In this document: piece after piece, positions 19,116 to 27,147 of the stretch
How the letters are laid out: every line of letters starts with the position of its first letter
Position numbering within the stretch: the first letter of the stretch is position 1
Origin: Zunongwangia pacifica
GTDB lineage: Bacteria > Bacteroidota > Bacteroidia > Flavobacteriales > Flavobacteriaceae
Reading direction: 5' to 3'
Assembly (NCBI RefSeq): GCF_023499215.1
Contig: NZ_JAKHSK010000010.1
Coordinates: 1 to 64,000 of the forward strand
Length of the DNA stretch: 64,000 bases
The notes under the pieces: generated by a model
What the model saw: only the letters and a program-made list of their open reading frames with translations
The model's database searches: none
What the model was told of the DNA's origin: nothing
Made by a program: the position numbers and the translations under genes

Positions 19116-20468
19116 ATGAACATTCATTTTATAGCTATTGGCGGAAGCGCAATGCATGCTTTAGCGATAGCACTACATAAAAAAGGTTTTAAAATTTCGG
19201 GTAGCGATGATGCTATTTTTGAGCCTTCAAAAACTGCCCTTAAAAATTGTGGGATTTTACCATCTCAGTTTGGATGGTTTCCAGATAAGATTACGAATGA
19301 TCTTGATGCTGTAATTCTGGGAATGCACGCCAGAAAAGATAATCCCGAATTACTAAAAGCTCAGGAATTAGGTATAAAGATATATTCCTACCCAGAATTT
19401 ATCTTTGAGCAATCCAAAACCAAAACCCGAGTAGTTATTGGTGGTTCGCATGGAAAAACAACTATTACCAGTATGATCTTGCATGTTATGCATTATCATG
19501 ATCGCGATGTCGATTATATGGTCGGTGCACAATTAGAAGGATTAGAAAATACTATTCAGCTTAATGATGATAATGATTTTATCGTTATTGAAGGGGATGA
19601 GTATTTGTCTTCTCCGATAGATCGCCGACCAAAATTTCATCTTTATGAACCTAATATCGCCTTGCTTAGTGGTATTGCCTGGGATCATATTAATGTATTT
19701 CCTACGTTCGAGAATTATGTTGAGCAGTTTAGCATTTTTGTGAATAAAATTGTGAACGGTGGTATCTTAGTGTATAATGAAGAGGATGCCGAATTAAAAA
19801 CGATGGTTGAAAATAGTACAAACCCTATTCGAAAACATGCTTATCATACTCCCGAATATTATATTGAAGATGGCGAGACGATTTTAGTGACTCCTGAAGG
19901 AGATATGCCATTAGAAATTTTTGGAAAACATAATCTTAGCAATCTTGCAGGTGCCAAATGGGTTTGCCAGCACATGGGAGTAGATGAAGAAGATTTCTAT
20001 GAAGCTATAGCTACCTTTAAAGGTGCATCAAAAAGACTTCAGAAAATTAAAGAATCTGGTGATTTTATTGCTTTTAAAGATTTTGCCCATAGCCCTTCTA
20101 AAGTGAAAGCCAGCGTAAAGGCAGTGAAGGAACAATTTCAGGATAAAAAAGTAATCGCCTGCTTAGAACTTCACACCTTTAGTAGTTTAAATGAAAATTT
20201 TATTACTGAATATAAAAATTCACTGAATGTAGCAGATAAAGCTATCGTATTTTATTCAGCGGAAGCTGTCGCACATAAAAATCTAAAATCTATTTCTTCT
20301 GAAGTTATAACATCTACTTTTGGACGAGATGATCTAAAAATTATAACTGAAACTTCAGATTTAGAAAATCATCTTAAAACATCGAATTTCGATAATTCAG
20401 TTTTACTTTTTATGAGTAGCGGGAATTATGGTGGTATTGATTTAGAGCGATTTGTTAGTGATTTATAA
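19116..20468 (+). CDS. mpl: Mur ligase family protein, Mpl-like (UDP-MurNAc : murein tripeptide ligase)
   Basis: 450 residues from the ATG at 19116. Mpl recycles cell-wall tripeptide by joining it to UDP-N-acetylmuramate. The N-terminal MurC-type Rossmann domain (IHFIAIGGSAMHALAIAL) is followed by the ATP loop VIGGSHGKTTITS at about 107-119 and the C-terminal segment FKDFAHSPSKVKA. The HSPSK variant matches Mpl-like proteins of Flavobacteria better than MurC, which has HHPT here. MurC itself is expected in a dcw cluster elsewhere, so a recycling role is favoured. Confidence 0.82.
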   Translation: MNIHFIAIGGSAMHALAIALHKKGFKISGSDDAIFEPSKTALKNCGILPSQFGWFPDKITNDLDAVILGMHARKDNPELLKAQELGIKIYSYPEFIFEQSKTKTRVVIGGSHGKTTITSMILHVMHYHDRDVDYMVGAQLEGLENTIQLNDDNDFIVIEGDEYLSSPIDRRPKFHLYEPNIALLSGIAWDHINVFPTFENYVEQFSIFVNKIVNGGILVYNEEDAELKTMVENSTNPIRKHAYHTPEYYIEDGETILVTPEGDMPLEIFGKHNLSNLAGAKWVCQHMGVDEEDFYEAIATFKGASKRLQKIKESGDFIAFKDFAHSPSKVKASVKAVKEQFQDKKVIACLELHTFSSLNENFITEYKNSLNVADKAIVFYSAEAVAHKNLKSISSEVITSTFGRDDLKIITETSDLENHLKTSNFDNSVLLFMSSGNYGGIDLERFVSDL

Positions 20469-20517
20469 AAATGGTTAAAATCTTTATTGCTTTTATAATC
20501 TGTTGTATTTTAATGCT

Positions 20518-21216
20518 ATGGAAGAGCAATCACAAGGTTTTAGTATTAAAAAGTGGGCGATCGATGATAGGCCCCGTGAGAAATTACTTAAAAAGGGGAA
20601 ACTTACTTTAAGTGATTCTGAATTAATAGCTATTTTAATAGGTTCTGGTAACCGCAAAGAAACCGCAGTAGAACTTAGTAAGCGAATTTTGGCATCTACC
20701 CAAAATAACCTTAGCGAATTAGGAAAACTTTCTGTTGGCCAGCTTTGTAAATTTAAAGGAATTGGGGAAGCCAAAGCAATTACTATCATTGCGGCTTTAG
20801 AACTTGGTCGAAGAAGACGGTTGGAAAGTGCCTTAGAAAAAATCAAAATCACCTCTAGTAGATCTGTTTTTGAATTGATGCAGCCTTTAATTGGGGAATT
20901 ACCACATGAGGAATTTTGGATTATCTATTTAAATAATTCCAATAAGGTGATCGATAAACTTCAACTTAGTAAAGGCGGGATTACCGGAACATTAGTTGAT
21001 GTAAGGCTTACGATGAAAAAGGCTTTAGAATTGGGGGCAGTTTCTTTGATTCTGGCGCATAATCATCCTTCTGGGGCGTTAAAACCCAGTATGGCTGATA
21101 AGAATTTAACTCAAAAATTAAAGACAGCTTCAGAAAGTCTGGATATAAAAGTGCTGGATCACATAATTGTAACCGAAATGTCCTATTTTAGCTTTGCAGA
21201 CGAAGCGATCTTATAA
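20518..21216 (+). CDS. radC: RadC family JAB/MPN-domain protein
   Basis: 232 residues from the ATG at 20518, with the standard opening IKKWAIDDRPREKL. A helix-hairpin-helix-like part (LCKFKGIGEAKAITIIAALELGRR) is followed by a JAMM metal site, E-x-x-H...LAHNHPSG...D, in the C-terminal half. RadC proteins were once linked to DNA repair. The biochemical role is unsettled and a metal-dependent protease-like fold is what the sequence shows. It sits 49 nt after mpl and 11 nt before the next gene, so it is likely co-transcribed downstream. Confidence 0.92.
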   Translation: MEEQSQGFSIKKWAIDDRPREKLLKKGKLTLSDSELIAILIGSGNRKETAVELSKRILASTQNNLSELGKLSVGQLCKFKGIGEAKAITIIAALELGRRRRLESALEKIKITSSRSVFELMQPLIGELPHEEFWIIYLNNSNKVIDKLQLSKGGITGTLVDVRLTMKKALELGAVSLILAHNHPSGALKPSMADKNLTQKLKTASESLDIKVLDHIIVTEMSYFSFADEAIL

Positions 21217-21227
21217 AATTACCCTAA

Positions 21228-22517
21228 ATGCTACTGGTCTACACCCAAAAAGTTACTCCAAGAATCATCTATATCTTTAAGCATATCTGTACAAATATGC
21301 TTGGTATTCAGATAAAATTCACTTCTAAAATAGAAGAGTTTGTAGCACATGACGGATTTAAAATGTCTTACGGAAAACAAGCTTTGGGGAATGAATTTTT
21401 TATTCAGAATACCGATATTTTATTAGAACATGGTTTTGGGGAATTAGACATTAAGGTACAACCATGGGGCAGTACGGTTTGTTTCTTTCCGGTAAGCGAA
21501 AATAGTGATTTGCCTTTCGATATTTTTGCTGCATCTTTTTATTTACTTACCCGCTACGAAGAATATCTACCACATGTGAAAGATGAAGCAGGGAGGTTTC
21601 CGGTTTCAGAAAGTCTTGCCTACAAAGAAAGTTTTTTAAAAACTCCGGTTGTAGATATCTGGGCACAAAAGTTTAAACAGGTTTTAAAGCAAAAGTTTCC
21701 AGAAATGGAATTTAAAAATGTCCAATTTCAGGTAGAAAGTATTTTCGCGGTATCACATGGTTTTGTGTTTAACAATAAAGGGATAATTAGAAGTGTGGTT
21801 GGTTGGGGTAACGACCTTATTAAACTGCATTTTCATCGGTTCTTTGATCGTGTAAAATCCTGGATGAAAATAAAAAAAGATCCTTTTGATGTTTTTGATG
21901 ATTTGGTTTTTCTTATAAAAAATCATTCGCTTTCAACGATTTTCATGTTTAAAGTATCAGATTTTACTTTGTACGATAGGAATATAAATTATAACAGGAT
22001 TCCGTATCGTGCCAACATAAAATATGTTTCAGATTATGCGAAAATTGGACTATTACTAGGGCATTATTCTTCACAAACTTTAAAAATACTTAAGAAGGAA
22101 AAATTTCGTTTAGAAGATATAATTCATTATCCCTTAGCCAATGTTTTAAATGCCAGTTATGATTTGGGGATTCCAGAGCATTTTAATACGCTGGCAGAAT
22201 TAGAATTCGAGAACGATTACTCTATGGGGTATCCAGATGATTTGGGATTTAGGGCAGGAACCTGTTCTTCGTATTTATTTTATGATATCAATTTAGAAAT
22301 TACCAGTCCGCTTCATATTCATCCTTACATCTTTAATTCTAATGTGGGGAGAAAATATGCTTCCGAAGAATTGAAAAAGGAAATTGCTAAAATTCATGAA
22401 AGGGTTAAAAGTGTTGGAGGAACTTTTAGGGCGATTTTTAAGAACGAAGATTTTTCTGAATACTATAATAAAAACAGATATTACTCATTATTAAAGCAAA
22501 TTCATGAAATTGAATAA
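21228..22517 (+). CDS. Conserved Bacteroidota protein, polysaccharide-deacetylase-like (DUF7033 type)
   Basis: 429 residues with no signal peptide. The opening MLLVYTQKVTPRIIYIFKHI and the segment FDIFAASFYLLTRYEEYLP are typical of a flavobacterial family I recall being annotated as DUF7033 with a polysaccharide deacetylase-like C-terminal half (IGLLLGHYSSQTLKILKKEK; FRAGTCSSYLFYDI). I cannot point to a complete deacetylase metal triad (D/H/H), so catalytic function is uncertain. It overlaps the HAD gene by 14 bp and follows radC by 11 nt, which indicates one operon. The neighbouring Mpl gene would fit a cell-wall or surface-glycan context, but that is inference. Confidence 0.65.
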   Translation: MLLVYTQKVTPRIIYIFKHICTNMLGIQIKFTSKIEEFVAHDGFKMSYGKQALGNEFFIQNTDILLEHGFGELDIKVQPWGSTVCFFPVSENSDLPFDIFAASFYLLTRYEEYLPHVKDEAGRFPVSESLAYKESFLKTPVVDIWAQKFKQVLKQKFPEMEFKNVQFQVESIFAVSHGFVFNNKGIIRSVVGWGNDLIKLHFHRFFDRVKSWMKIKKDPFDVFDDLVFLIKNHSLSTIFMFKVSDFTLYDRNINYNRIPYRANIKYVSDYAKIGLLLGHYSSQTLKILKKEKFRLEDIIHYPLANVLNASYDLGIPEHFNTLAELEFENDYSMGYPDDLGFRAGTCSSYLFYDINLEITSPLHIHPYIFNSNVGRKYASEELKKEIAKIHERVKSVGGTFRAIFKNEDFSEYYNKNRYYSLLKQIHEIE

Positions 22518-23193
22518 CATAGAGCATGTTTTTTTTGATTTGGATCACACGCTGTGGGATTTTGATAAAAACTCGGCTCTTACTTTCGAATATATTTTTA
22601 AACTGAATCAAATAGATGTAGAGCTTTCCCGGTTTTTAGAAGTGTATGTTCCTATAAATTATGAGTATTGGGAGAATTATCGCAAAAACCTGGTGTCTAA
22701 AGAAAAATTACGCTACGGCAGGTTAAAAGATTCTTTTTTGGCGCTTTCTTACCGGGTGGAAGATGGGATGATCAATAAATTATCGAATGATTATATTCTC
22801 TATCTTTCAGAATATAATAACCTTTTAGAAGGTGGAGTAGAGGCATTAATTTATCTTTCTAAGAAATATAAACTTCATATTATTACTAATGGTTTTGAAG
22901 AAGTTCAGCATAAAAAATTAAAAAATTCTAATATCCTGAATTATTTTGATACGGTTACAACCTCTGAAGAAGCCGGCGTAAAAAAGCCACATCCCGATAT
23001 TTTTGATATTTCGCTAAAAAAAGCAAATGCAATACCTCAAAAATCGGTAATGATTGGCGATAATTATGAAGCCGATATTGTAGGGGCAGCCGATTTTGGT
23101 TTGCAAACGATTTATTTTGATTATTACAATAAGTCGGCATACAATAATGTTATAGGCTTAAACAATTTAAAAAATATTAATCTGTATCTATAG
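22504..23193 (+). CDS. yjjG: YjjG-family HAD nucleotidase
   Basis: 229 residues. HAD motif I is DLDHT (Asp12 and Asp14), motif II is IITNGF, the conserved Lys lies in KKPHPDIF, and motif IV is MIGDNYEADIVGA. The cap and the N-terminal pattern FFDLDHTLWDFDKNS match YjjG enzymes, which hydrolyse noncanonical pyrimidine nucleoside monophosphates as house-cleaning. The start overlaps the previous gene by 14 bp, implying translational coupling. Confidence 0.88.
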   Translation: MKLNNIEHVFFDLDHTLWDFDKNSALTFEYIFKLNQIDVELSRFLEVYVPINYEYWENYRKNLVSKEKLRYGRLKDSFLALSYRVEDGMINKLSNDYILYLSEYNNLLEGGVEALIYLSKKYKLHIITNGFEEVQHKKLKNSNILNYFDTVTTSEEAGVKKPHPDIFDISLKKANAIPQKSVMIGDNYEADIVGAADFGLQTIYFDYYNKSAYNNVIGLNNLKNINLYL

Positions 23194-23250
23194 AATACGC
23201 TAAATACAAGCGATATTTGTTATTTTTAGGCAGATTTTAAAATTATAATT

Positions 23251-24078
23251 ATGAAAAAACTATCCGTTTTATTCGCAATATTATTTACGGCAATCACTTA
23301 TGGACAAAAAACCGTGAACGATTATAAATATGTGATTATTCCTGAAAAGTATGAATTCTCTAAAGAGAAAAATCAATATCAGCTTAATGCGCTAACCAAA
23401 TTTTTATTAGAAAAATATGGGTTCACCACAGTAATGAAAAGCGCTGAAAAGCCAGCAGAACTGCAATCTAATAATTGCCTGGCGTTAGAAGCCGATGTTC
23501 AGAATAATTCGGGACTATTTGTAACCAAAATGGTATTACAGCTAAAAGACTGCTACGGCAATGTTGTGTATGCTTCAGACGAGGGAAGAAGTAGGGAAAA
23601 AGACTATAAGACGGCCTATCATGAAGCTTTAAGGGATGCGTTTACTTCTTTAGAAGATTTAAATTATTCGTATAACGAAGATCCTATAGTTGCTGAAACT
23701 CCAAAAAAAGAACCTAAAGTGATTGCTAGTACTACTACCCAAGTTTCTAATGCAGAAGAAGAGGAAGTTGAAGCGGTGGAAGAAAATGAAATGGATGTGG
23801 AAGATGCTACTATAGCTACAACTGAGGGTAAATTTTATACCAATGATAATGCGGTATATTTTTTAAAAGAAAACGAAGCAGGTTATGGTTTTTATCAAAA
23901 AGGAATGGCCGAGCCTTTTGCAATGCTTATAGCTTCTGATGGGTCAGATAATTTTATCTATAACTCGTTAACAAAGCAGGGAATGGCTTATTTTGCTGAT
24001 AATGGCGATCTTATTATAGAGATTTTTGATCGCCAAACCAGTAAAACAGTTAAAACTACATATAAACTTCAGCATTAG
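23251..24078 (+). CDS. Conserved flavobacterial secreted protein of unknown function
   Basis: 275 residues. Signal peptide MKKLSVLFAILFTAITYGQ, then a conserved N-terminal domain (TVNDYKYVIIPEKYEFSKEK; NALTKFLLEKYGFT) that I recall from many Flavobacteriaceae without an assigned function. A Glu/Val/Ala-rich acidic linker (about 165-190) leads to a small C-terminal beta domain with aromatic positions (GYGFYQKGMAEPFAML). It converges on rarA with a 4-bp overlap. Confidence 0.75.
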   Translation: MKKLSVLFAILFTAITYGQKTVNDYKYVIIPEKYEFSKEKNQYQLNALTKFLLEKYGFTTVMKSAEKPAELQSNNCLALEADVQNNSGLFVTKMVLQLKDCYGNVVYASDEGRSREKDYKTAYHEALRDAFTSLEDLNYSYNEDPIVAETPKKEPKVIASTTTQVSNAEEEEVEAVEENEMDVEDATIATTEGKFYTNDNAVYFLKENEAGYGFYQKGMAEPFAMLIASDGSDNFIYNSLTKQGMAYFADNGDLIIEIFDRQTSKTVKTTYKLQH

Positions 24079-25349
24079 TAATTGTACTTACCAGACCAAC
24101 GCTTCCGAAGAAATTCGCGTTGAGAGTTTTCTCGGGCATTGTTTCCCGGTTCGTATAAGATGGTATTTCTAATCTCATCAGGTAAAAAATCTGCCTTTAC
24201 AAAATTGCCTTCGTAATTATGTGCGTATTTATAATTTTCGCCGTAACCAAGATCTTTCATCAATTTTGTAGGGGCATTTCTTATCTCTAGGGGTACCGGT
24301 AAATTCCCTGTCTTTTTGACCAAGCTTAAGGCTTTTCCAATAGCCTGATAAGCTGCATTGCTTTTGGGAGAAGTTGCTAGATAGGTGGCACATTGGCTTA
24401 AGATAATCCTGGCTTCGGGATAACCAATGGTGTTAACGGCCTGAAAGGTGTTGTTGGCAATAACCAGAGCAGTGGGATTAGCGTTGCCAATATCTTCACT
24501 GGCTAAAATAAGCATTCTCCTTGCGATAAATTTCACATCTTCACCGCCTTCGATCATTCGGGCTAACCAATAAACCGCTCCGTTAGGATCGCTGCCACGA
24601 ATAGATTTTATGAACGCTGAAATGATATCATAATGCTGTTCCCCGGTTTTATCGTAAAGCACAGTGTTTTGTTGTACTTTTTCAAAAACCAGATCATTCC
24701 TAATTTCAGTGCCTTCGTCGCTGGAGTTTACGAGTAATTCGAAAATGTTTAGCAATTTTCGGGCATCACCACCACTAAGTCTTAAAATAGCTTCGGTTTC
24801 CTTTAATATGATATTTTTAGAAGCAATTATCTTATCCTCCTTCATTGCCCTGTTAAGCAATGCGATTAGATCGTCTTTAGAAAATGGCTTTAAAACATAC
24901 ACCTGGCATCTGGAAAGCAAAGCGGAAATGACTTCGAAACTTGGATTTTCGGTAGTGGCACCAATCAAAGTCACCCAACCTTTTTCAACGGCACCTAAAA
25001 GCGAATCTTGCTGTGATTTGCTAAAGCGATGGATCTCATCGATAAAAAGAATCGGACTTTTTGTCGTAAATAAGCCGTCACTTCTTTTTGCTTTGTCAAT
25101 AACTTCCCTAACATCTTTTACACCACTACTAATGGCGCTTAATGTAAAAAACGGGCGATCTGATTCGTTAGCAATAATATTGGCTAGAGTTGTTTTGCCA
25201 ACCCCGGGAGGTCCCCAAAAAATCATCGAAGGGATAATGCCTCTCTCGATTTGTTGGCGTAAAGCACCCTTTTGACCAATAAGGTGCGTCTGACTTAAAT
25301 ATTGGTCTAATGTCTTTGGTCGTAGTCTCTCTGCTAATGGCTCGTTCAT
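24075..25349 (-). CDS. rarA: Replication-associated recombination protein RarA (MgsA)
   Basis: 424 residues, the usual length. AAA+ clamp-loader-like ATPase acting at stalled replication forks. N-terminal PLAERLRPKTLDQYL, Walker A GPPGVGKTT at 46-54, Walker B FIDEIHRF near 105, sensor 1 GATTENPSF, then the MgsA C-terminal oligomerisation domain (SIRGSDPNGAVYWLARMI). A TAnnTTTG box ends only 4 nt before the ATG, so the mRNA may be leaderless. It diverges from the rhomboid gene across 83 bp. Confidence 0.96.
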   Translation of the reverse strand: MNEPLAERLRPKTLDQYLSQTHLIGQKGALRQQIERGIIPSMIFWGPPGVGKTTLANIIANESDRPFFTLSAISSGVKDVREVIDKAKRSDGLFTTKSPILFIDEIHRFSKSQQDSLLGAVEKGWVTLIGATTENPSFEVISALLSRCQVYVLKPFSKDDLIALLNRAMKEDKIIASKNIILKETEAILRLSGGDARKLLNIFELLVNSSDEGTEIRNDLVFEKVQQNTVLYDKTGEQHYDIISAFIKSIRGSDPNGAVYWLARMIEGGEDVKFIARRMLILASEDIGNANPTALVIANNTFQAVNTIGYPEARIILSQCATYLATSPKSNAAYQAIGKALSLVKKTGNLPVPLEIRNAPTKLMKDLGYGENYKYAHNYEGNFVKADFLPDEIRNTILYEPGNNARENSQREFLRKRWSGKYNY

Positions 25350-25353
25350 TTTG

Positions 25354-25361
25354 CAAATGTA
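25354..25361 (-). promoter_or_regulatory. -7 box abutting the rarA start (TACATTTG)
   Basis: On the minus strand TACATTTG is followed by CAAA and then the rarA ATG. Transcription from such a box would begin at or next to the start codon. The nearest TTG upstream is 13 nt away, so the -33 element is off-consensus. Confidence 0.5.
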
Positions 25362-25432
25362 AAAATTAGAATGACAAAATCTCTGCTAAGTAATATTGGT
25401 TATTTTTTTGTAGTATTATTTTAAAAATAATA

Positions 25433-26182
25433 ATGGTGAGGCGAAAACAAGATTTTGATTTTACTCCTGGTGTTGTGGGATATCCTATGCTTTTTATTCT
25501 TGCCATCTGGATTGTTTTTTGGATAGAAGTTCGATTTGGGGCAAATTTTAATCATTTAGGGATTTTCCCCAGAAAGCTTAGTGGCTTGTTAGGTATTGTT
25601 TTTTCACCTTTTATTCATAGCGGAATAAAACATTTATTCAATAATACTATACCGCTTTTTGTGCTTTCCATGGCACTTTTTTATTTCTATAAAAGTATTA
25701 GCTGGAAGGTTTTAGGATATGGTTTTTTATTCACTGGCTTTATTACCTGGTTAATAGCAAGACCTGCTTATCATATAGGAGCCAGTGGAATTATTTATTT
25801 ACTGGCTTCGTTTTTATTCTTTAAAGGAATATTTTCTAAGCATTATCGACTGGTTGCCCTTTCGCTTATCGTTGTTTTTCTATATGGTGGATTATTATGG
25901 TATGTTACACCAATTGATCCTGAAATTTCCTGGGAGGGACATCTTTCAGGTTTGCTTGTAGGCTTGTTATTTGCATTTGTCTTCAAAAAGAATATTGCTA
26001 AAGCACCCAAATATGCCTGGGAACGTCCTGATTATAATGCAGAGGATGATGAGTTTATGCGCCATTTTGATGAACATGGTAATTTTATCCAAAAATTACC
26101 CGATGAAATTGAAGAAGATGAAGAAATAGATAAAATTGAGATCAATTATATCTATAAAAGGGCAGAGGATAAGGAAGATTAA
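25433..26182 (+). CDS. Rhomboid family intramembrane serine protease
   Basis: 249 residues with about six membrane segments. The catalytic serine is in HIGASG (Ser118) and the His partner is in EGHLSGLLVG (His170). The earlier HLFNNTIPLFVL carries the conserved His/Asn of the first part of the fold. A hydrophilic acidic tail (about 210-249) follows the last membrane segment. Substrates cannot be inferred. It lies upstream of a degraded rlmB 3' end, to which its stop codon is directly joined. Confidence 0.92.
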   Translation: MVRRKQDFDFTPGVVGYPMLFILAIWIVFWIEVRFGANFNHLGIFPRKLSGLLGIVFSPFIHSGIKHLFNNTIPLFVLSMALFYFYKSISWKVLGYGFLFTGFITWLIARPAYHIGASGIIYLLASFLFFKGIFSKHYRLVALSLIVVFLYGGLLWYVTPIDPEISWEGHLSGLLVGLLFAFVFKKNIAKAPKYAWERPDYNAEDDEFMRHFDEHGNFIQKLPDEIEEDEEIDKIEINYIYKRAEDKED

Positions 26183-26287
26183 ATATGCTGTCGAAACACT
26201 TCATATAAAAAATTCCCGCAAGCTACAGATACATTTAAGGATGCTATCTCGCCATACATTGGTAGTCGAGCCTTCTGATCGATAGTC
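26179..26287 (-). pseudogene. Remnant of a second rlmB (last ~36 codons)
   Basis: Translated on the minus strand, this reads TIDQKARLPMYGEIASLN, then VSVACGNFLYEVFRQHI and a stop. It aligns without gaps to the C-terminus of the intact RlmB encoded at 32567-33301 (TIDYKAKLPMHGEIASLN, then VSVACGAFLYEVVRQRI). By hand count roughly three quarters of about 100 bases match. Upstream of 26287 the similarity stops abruptly and a short spacer and the terminator of the next gene begin. There is no start and most of the enzyme is absent. Its stop codon overlaps the rhomboid stop. Confidence 0.85.
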
Positions 26288-26312
26288 CCTTTATATTTGC
26301 ATTTATAAAAAG

Positions 26313-26340
26313 AAAGGAAGAGTATTTTAACTCTCCCTTT
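26313..26340 (-). terminator. Terminator downstream of the 26368-27063 gene
   Basis: On the minus strand an 11-bp stem (AAAGGGAGAGT with ACTCTTCCTTT, one G-U pair) has a 6-nt loop and a following TCTTTTT. The G-U pair becomes an A-C mismatch on the plus strand, which points to minus-strand use. Confidence 0.7.
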
Positions 26341-26367
26341 ACCTCTATTACTTTGAAGTAGATGTAA

Positions 26368-27063
26368 TTACAATGATAAATAATATTCTACTACAGGAAC
26401 CATATCGGCAGGCGATTCAATATCAATATTATTATCTTCAATATATTTTTCTATTTTATCTTTTTTATCCTTGTATACTTTAATGACAGATTTTTCTTTG
26501 AGTTTTACTTCTTCGTACTTCTTATTTTTATTTAAAATGTAATATTTTGTATCCATGTCATACTCGCCAGTTTTAGTATTATTTTGGCTACTTGTCCATC
26601 CATTTGCATTAGGATCATCGAATTCTTTTTTATATTCAATTATAACCGCTTTAGATGGTGGGGATGCCAACTGGTAATATCTTTGGTCATCCTTGGTCTT
26701 ATCAAATTCATTGCCTTCAATTTTGGCAAAAATAACATCACCTTCTTCAGATTTAATTATGAATCCTACAAATTGTGAATCTAACATTTTAAGTGTTTGT
26801 CCTGATCCTGCATCTTTATAAACTAAGGAATTGCCATATGCATCATAGTTTATTTTTTGCGGTGTTGTCATCTCTCCATTTTCATAAACACCGTAACCTA
26901 CTTTAAATTCTTTCATTAAAAACGGAGTGGAGTTTCTATTGCTTCTCATTACTTTTACTCCATCGGCAAGGTTAGAAGATCCAAGACTTGTTTGAGCATT
27001 TACAAGAGAGGAAAGTGAGAATATAAGTATAGCGCTAACTACAAAATTTTTGATTTTTTTCAT
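26368..27063 (-). CDS. Secreted protein of unknown function
   Basis: 231 residues that I do not recognise. A signal peptide (MKKIKNFVVSAILIFSLSSLVNAQ) is followed by a largely beta N-terminal half (FKVGYGVYENGEMTTPQKIN) and a Lys/Glu-rich C-terminal third ending DMVPVVEYYLSL. It lies downstream of a susD on the same strand but beyond that gene's terminator (27105-27124), and has its own terminator. It is part of the block between the rlmB remnant and the intact rlmB, so it may have arrived with the SusC/SusD genes. Confidence 0.65.
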   Translation of the reverse strand: MKKIKNFVVSAILIFSLSSLVNAQTSLGSSNLADGVKVMRSNRNSTPFLMKEFKVGYGVYENGEMTTPQKINYDAYGNSLVYKDAGSGQTLKMLDSQFVGFIIKSEEGDVIFAKIEGNEFDKTKDDQRYYQLASPPSKAVIIEYKKEFDDPNANGWTSSQNNTKTGEYDMDTKYYILNKNKKYEEVKLKEKSVIKVYKDKKDKIEKYIEDNNIDIESPADMVPVVEYYLSL

Positions 27064-27104
27064 GATTTAGAGATTAGTGATGATTATTTTCTAAAATAAA
27101 AAAA

Positions 27105-27124
27105 ACCCACCTAACTAGGTGGGT
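27105..27124 (-). terminator. Terminator of the first susC-susD operon
   Basis: An 8-bp stem (ACCCACCT with AGGTGGGT) and a 4-nt loop are flanked by an A run on the left (T run on the minus strand) and TTTT on the right. It is well placed 23 nt after the susD stop and could work in both directions. Confidence 0.88.
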
Positions 27125-27147
27125 TTTAATTGTTAAATAAATGATGA

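Noticed and set aside
20471-20600. Small hydrophobic frame (MVKIFIAFIICC) overlapping the radC start
   Set aside because: It is short, overlaps RadC coding sequence in another frame and has no independent support.
24664-25275. Open frame of 203 codons antisense to rarA
   Set aside because: rarA is a clear full-length gene with all motifs. The antisense frame has no recognisable protein features.
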